A DNA stretch of 64,000 nt, taken from NCBI GenBank assembly GCA_003244145.1, contig QHBM01000156.1, positions 1-64,000 on the forward strand, read 5' to 3'. This document shows positions 60,998-64,000 of the stretch, one piece after another. The notes beneath the pieces are model-generated. The model saw only the letters and a program-made list of their open reading frames with translations. It did not search any database and was not told the DNA's origin. This DNA is from Chthoniobacterales bacterium (GTDB lineage Bacteria; Verrucomicrobiota; Verrucomicrobiia; Chthoniobacterales; UBA10450). Each line of letters opens with the position of its first letter. Within the stretch, counting starts at the first letter, position 1. Made by a program: the position numbers and the translations under genes.

Positions 60998-63451
60998 GTG
61001 AGAAATTTTCTGGCCGATCTCCGATTTGGTCTGCGCATGTTGCGCAAATCGCCGGGCTTCGCGCTCACCGTTATTGCCGTTCTCGCTTTGGGTATTGGGG
61101 CGAACGCGGCGGTCTTCAGCGTGGTCGACGCGGTCCTGCTCCGCTCGTTGCCCCTGCGCGATCCGGAACGCGTGGCCATGATTTGGGAAAAAAATCCGAC
61201 GCTCGGCGCGCCGATCGGCGACCGGGTGCCGGTCGCCTACACCAATTTTCTGGAATGGACGCGGCAGGCGACACAGTTCGAGGCGATCGGTGGTTTCGAG
61301 GACGCGAACTTCAATCTCACCAGTGGACCCGAGCCGGAACGCATCGAAGGCGCGCGCGCGTCGCCGAATATTTTCGCGCTCTTCGGCGTGAAGCCCGCGC
61401 TCGGAACGAGCTTCGATAATGCCGCGACCGATCCGGCCAAGAGCCGCGTGGCCCTGCTGACCGATGCCTTTTTCCAAAGCCACTTCGGCGGCCAACGTTA
61501 TGCGCTCGGTCAAACCCTCACGCTCAACGACATCGTTTACACTGTCGTCGGCGTGCTCCCGCCGGAATTTCATTTGCCGGCCGCGCGCGAAGGGCAGGAC
61601 CAGCATTCGCCGAAACTGTGGGTCCCGTACGATTCCTCCGCGACGCAGAATCCGGTCGAAGCGAACCGCCGCAAAATGCAGGTTTACGGCCGGCTGCGTG
61701 ACGGCGTTTCTCTTGAGCAGGCGCGCGCGGAAATGGATGCGATCGCCAAACATCTAGCCGAAAAAGATCCCACCCAGAACGCCGGCTTCGGCGCAAACGT
61801 CTTTCCCGTCTCGCTCGAAAATCTTGGACAGGATCTCCGGCGCAATTTGCTCGTCATGCTCGCGGCGGTCGGTTTCGTTTTGCTAATCGGCTGCGCGAAC
61901 ATCGCCAACCTGATGCTGACCCGCGCCGCCGCGCGCCAAAAGGAAATGGCGATCCGGAAAGCGCTCGGCGCGGGTCGCGGCCGGCTCATCTCGCAACTCC
62001 TGTCGGAAAGTTTGTTGCTCAGCGGTGCGGGCGCGGCGCTCGGTCTTGGGCTGGCCCATTTCGGGATCAAAGCCGTCGTCGCCTTGAAACCGGCCGGCAT
62101 CGTCCGCCCGGAAGAGATTCATCTTAATCTGGCCGTGCTTATTTTTACGACGGCTCTCTCGGTTCTCGCCGGAGTTTTGTTTGGAATTGTGCCCGCGCTT
62201 CAGGCGGCGCGCACGGACGTGAATGCGCTGCTCAATCAAACCCGCGGCGCGCACGCCGCCAGCTCTTCCCGCCGGATGCGGCGCATTCTCGTGGTCGCGG
62301 AAGTCGCGCTCGCGTGTCTCCTGTTGGTCGGCGCCGGATTTATGATGAAAAGTTTGCTCGCGGTCTTGAGCGTCGATCCTGGTTTTCGGGCCGATCATTT
62401 GCTGACCATGAAATTCAGCCTGCCTGCCTCGCGTTACGCGAACGACGCGCAGATCGCCGCGTTCTGCCGCCAGGTTCAGGAAAAAGTTTCGGCCATGGCC
62501 GGGGTCAGGAGCGCCAGTTTTTCCGACGGTTTGCCGATGACGCGTCTACGCCTGACGAAGTTTGTCGTGGAAGGCCGGACGCCGCCCGCCCGCGGGAGCG
62601 AACCGACCGCCGACATGCGCGGCATTTTTTCATCGACCTATTTCGACACCGTCGGGATACGGCTCATCGCCGGCCGGAACTTCACGGCGGAAGAACTGGC
62701 GAACAAGGCGCCGGTTCTGGTGATCAACCAAACCATGGCCAAACGTCTTTGGCCTAACGAGGACGCGGTCGGGCAGCATTTGCGCAGCGTGCCCTCGCGG
62801 CCCGAGACGCCGCCGGTTGTCTCGACCGTGATTGGGATCGTCGCCGATACCCATCAGCAATCGTTGGAGAGCGGGGCGCGCCCGGAAATTACCAAACCGA
62901 TGGTGGACTACACGCAACTTACCCTGGCCGTCCGCGGGGACGCCGAGCCGGAGTCGCTCATCAACAGCGTGAAAAGCCAGGTCTGGTCGGTGGACAAAAA
63001 TCTGCCGGTCTTCGAAGTGCGCACGATGGAGCAGGTGCTCGATGAAGACACGAGCCAGCGCCGGTTTGAATCGTTCGTCATGAGCATTTTCGCCAGCCTC
63101 GCCCTGGTGCTGGCGTCGATCGGACTTTTCGGTGTGCTGGCCTCACTCGTGAGCCAGCGCACGCAGGAGATCGGCATTCGCATGGCGCTCGGCGCGCAAT
63201 CGCGGGACGTCATCGGCATGGTGGTGGGCGAGGGATTCCGCATGGTGTTGCTCGGAGTCGTCATCGGCGTGGCCGCGGCCGTCGCGCTGAGTCGCTATCT
63301 GGCCAGCTTGTTTTTCGGCGTGAGTCCGGCGAATCCCGCCACATATTTGCAGGTCGCGCTGGTCATGATCGCGATCGCGTTCGTGGCGTGTCTCCTCCCG
63401 GCGTGGCGCGCCCTGCGCGTGAATCCGATGGTGGCGTTGCGCTATGAATGA
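60998..63451 (+). CDS. ADOP-type ABC transporter permease (MacB/FtsX family)
   Basis: 817 residues from GTG 60998. Same architecture as the gene at 56067: LRFGLRMLRKSPGFALTVIAVLALGIGAN opening, MacB_PCD domain, FtsX block with NIANLMLTRAAARQKEMAIRKALGA, second periplasmic domain and second FtsX block ending LPAWRALRVNPMVALRYE. No ATPase adjacent. The two genes flank a group of small membrane proteins and are on opposite strands. Confidence 0.92.
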   Translation: MRNFLADLRFGLRMLRKSPGFALTVIAVLALGIGANAAVFSVVDAVLLRSLPLRDPERVAMIWEKNPTLGAPIGDRVPVAYTNFLEWTRQATQFEAIGGFEDANFNLTSGPEPERIEGARASPNIFALFGVKPALGTSFDNAATDPAKSRVALLTDAFFQSHFGGQRYALGQTLTLNDIVYTVVGVLPPEFHLPAAREGQDQHSPKLWVPYDSSATQNPVEANRRKMQVYGRLRDGVSLEQARAEMDAIAKHLAEKDPTQNAGFGANVFPVSLENLGQDLRRNLLVMLAAVGFVLLIGCANIANLMLTRAAARQKEMAIRKALGAGRGRLISQLLSESLLLSGAGAALGLGLAHFGIKAVVALKPAGIVRPEEIHLNLAVLIFTTALSVLAGVLFGIVPALQAARTDVNALLNQTRGAHAASSSRRMRRILVVAEVALACLLLVGAGFMMKSLLAVLSVDPGFRADHLLTMKFSLPASRYANDAQIAAFCRQVQEKVSAMAGVRSASFSDGLPMTRLRLTKFVVEGRTPPARGSEPTADMRGIFSSTYFDTVGIRLIAGRNFTAEELANKAPVLVINQTMAKRLWPNEDAVGQHLRSVPSRPETPPVVSTVIGIVADTHQQSLESGARPEITKPMVDYTQLTLAVRGDAEPESLINSVKSQVWSVDKNLPVFEVRTMEQVLDEDTSQRRFESFVMSIFASLALVLASIGLFGVLASLVSQRTQEIGIRMALGAQSRDVIGMVVGEGFRMVLLGVVIGVAAAVALSRYLASLFFGVSPANPATYLQVALVMIAIAFVACLLPAWRALRVNPMVALRYE

Positions 63452-63469
63452 TCTTACAAGGAGAACGCC

Positions 63470-63826
63470 ATGACTTCCGATTCCCGGATCGAGCAAGCGT
63501 CGCGGGCCGCCGCGGAAGAGATTCTGCGCATCATTTATGGAGACGACTTGAAGGGATGCACGGTCAGTCTCGATCGGATTGCGGAGGTGATCTCCGGAGC
63601 AATGGTGGTGCAGGCGAACGAGAGTCTGGCCATCGCGGAACTGCACGAGAAAGGGTATGAGGCGATCCGGTTGCTTTCCACGCCGCCGCCGAACGGTCCG
63701 TCGCTTGGCCCGGATGAGTTGCGCACGCTGTTGGGTCAACGTCTCGACACGATCAAAGGTCTTACGACGAAAGTAATCGCCGCGATCCAGACTCAGAAAA
63801 CCCAGGAGCCTTCGATTTCCGGCTAA
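63470..63826 (+). CDS. Uncharacterised small soluble protein
   Basis: 118 residues, ribosome-binding site AAGGAGA six bases before the ATG. Mostly helical (RIEQASRAAAEEILRIIYGDD, AEVISGAMVVQANESLAIAEL). No family recognised. 18 bases after the ADOP permease, so probably cotranscribed. Confidence 0.6.
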   Translation: MTSDSRIEQASRAAAEEILRIIYGDDLKGCTVSLDRIAEVISGAMVVQANESLAIAELHEKGYEAIRLLSTPPPNGPSLGPDELRTLLGQRLDTIKGLTTKVIAAIQTQKTQEPSISG

Positions 63827-63861
63827 TCCACCGACCCTGTTTCAACCTAACGAATCATTTT

Positions 63862-64000
63862 ATGAAAACGATCCTGGCCTTTATCCTCAGCCTCCTGTGC
63901 GCAACCAGCGCCTTCTCCGGGCAGCAGTTCGACGCGGCGACCTGGCGCGCCGTTCATACCTACGACATCGCCGCGCTGCTGAAACTGGAGGCGTCGCTGG
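63862..64000 (+). CDS. Exported protein, N-terminal part (partial)
   Basis: Starts at ATG 63862 with a signal peptide (MKTILAFILSLLCATSAFSG) and continues QQFDAATWRAVHTYDIAALL to the window edge. A CCTAACGA octamer lies at 63846-63853, just before the start. Identity cannot be told from 46 codons. Confidence 0.65.
   Translation, partial: MKTILAFILSLLCATSAFSGQQFDAATWRAVHTYDIAALLKLEASL

Overview
The window looks like one long piece of a Gram-negative soil bacterium, most likely Verrucomicrobiota (Chthoniobacterales-like). The case rests on gene content rather than a marker gene: FecR/CHASE2 pairs, sufC-sufB-sufD without sufS, large ADOP-type orphan ABC permeases, a Porin_5 porin, a VGQAHRLP-type REP hairpin and GC-rich (about 60%) DNA. 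The first ~600 bases differ. The pyrR tail and the 5' half of pyrB are actinobacterial in codon use and protein sequence, and the switch lies inside pyrB, so the left edge may be an assembly chimera or a recombination joint. No insertion sequence, phage gene or CRISPR array was seen.

Layout. 1-2.9 kb: pyrR'-pyrB-pyrC and a CBS protein. 3-7.9 kb: a WYL regulator convergent with sufCBD. 7.9-14.2 kb: a signalling cluster with a CHASE2 adenylate cyclase divergent from a beta-barrel protein, a FecR protein, a receiver protein with a degenerate DHp segment and a histidine kinase carrying a cyclic-nucleotide-binding domain. 14.2-21.5 kb: a complete phosphate regulon, phoB-phoR-pstC-pstA-pstB-phoU-pstS. 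22.4-23.8 kb: CHAD and CYTH (polyphosphate/triphosphate) proteins. 24-25.6 kb: a TPR protein and two small Cys-rich exported proteins. 25.6-27.8 kb: an arsenic operon (DUF6428, arsR, arsC, aquaporin) with a clear operator. 28.2-30.5 kb: a second pstS with a porin. Three groups of 11-bp-spaced GTCAC-like repeats (Pho boxes) lie before pstC, pstS1 and the porin-pstS2 unit.

30.7-38.5 kb: a Ser/Thr kinase with a YD-like repeat ectodomain and a PDZ-like end, an ion transporter, an SRPBCC membrane protein, tRNA-Gln and a metallo-beta-lactamase-fold hydrolase. 38.6-40.3 kb: cytochrome c assembly protein CcsA. 40.3-46.5 kb: a tightly packed mannoside operon (GH47, GH92, sugar MFS transporter, ROK kinase). 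46.5-53 kb: tRNA-Val, an HTH-receiver protein, a methyltransferase, fumC and several small exported or enzyme genes. 53.1-56 kb: a P460/hexaheme cytochrome. 56-63.5 kb: two ADOP permeases around small membrane proteins and a membrane-tethered YheO-type PAS protein.

Themes: phosphate scavenging is interleaved with arsenate resistance, which makes sense because arsenate enters through phosphate transporters, and a truncated arsC lies directly behind pstS1. The cyclase and the cNMP-binding kinase suggest an envelope-stress circuit with cAMP as messenger. The octamer CCTAACGA occurs 14 times in all reading contexts, far above expectation, and may be a genome-wide DNA signal.
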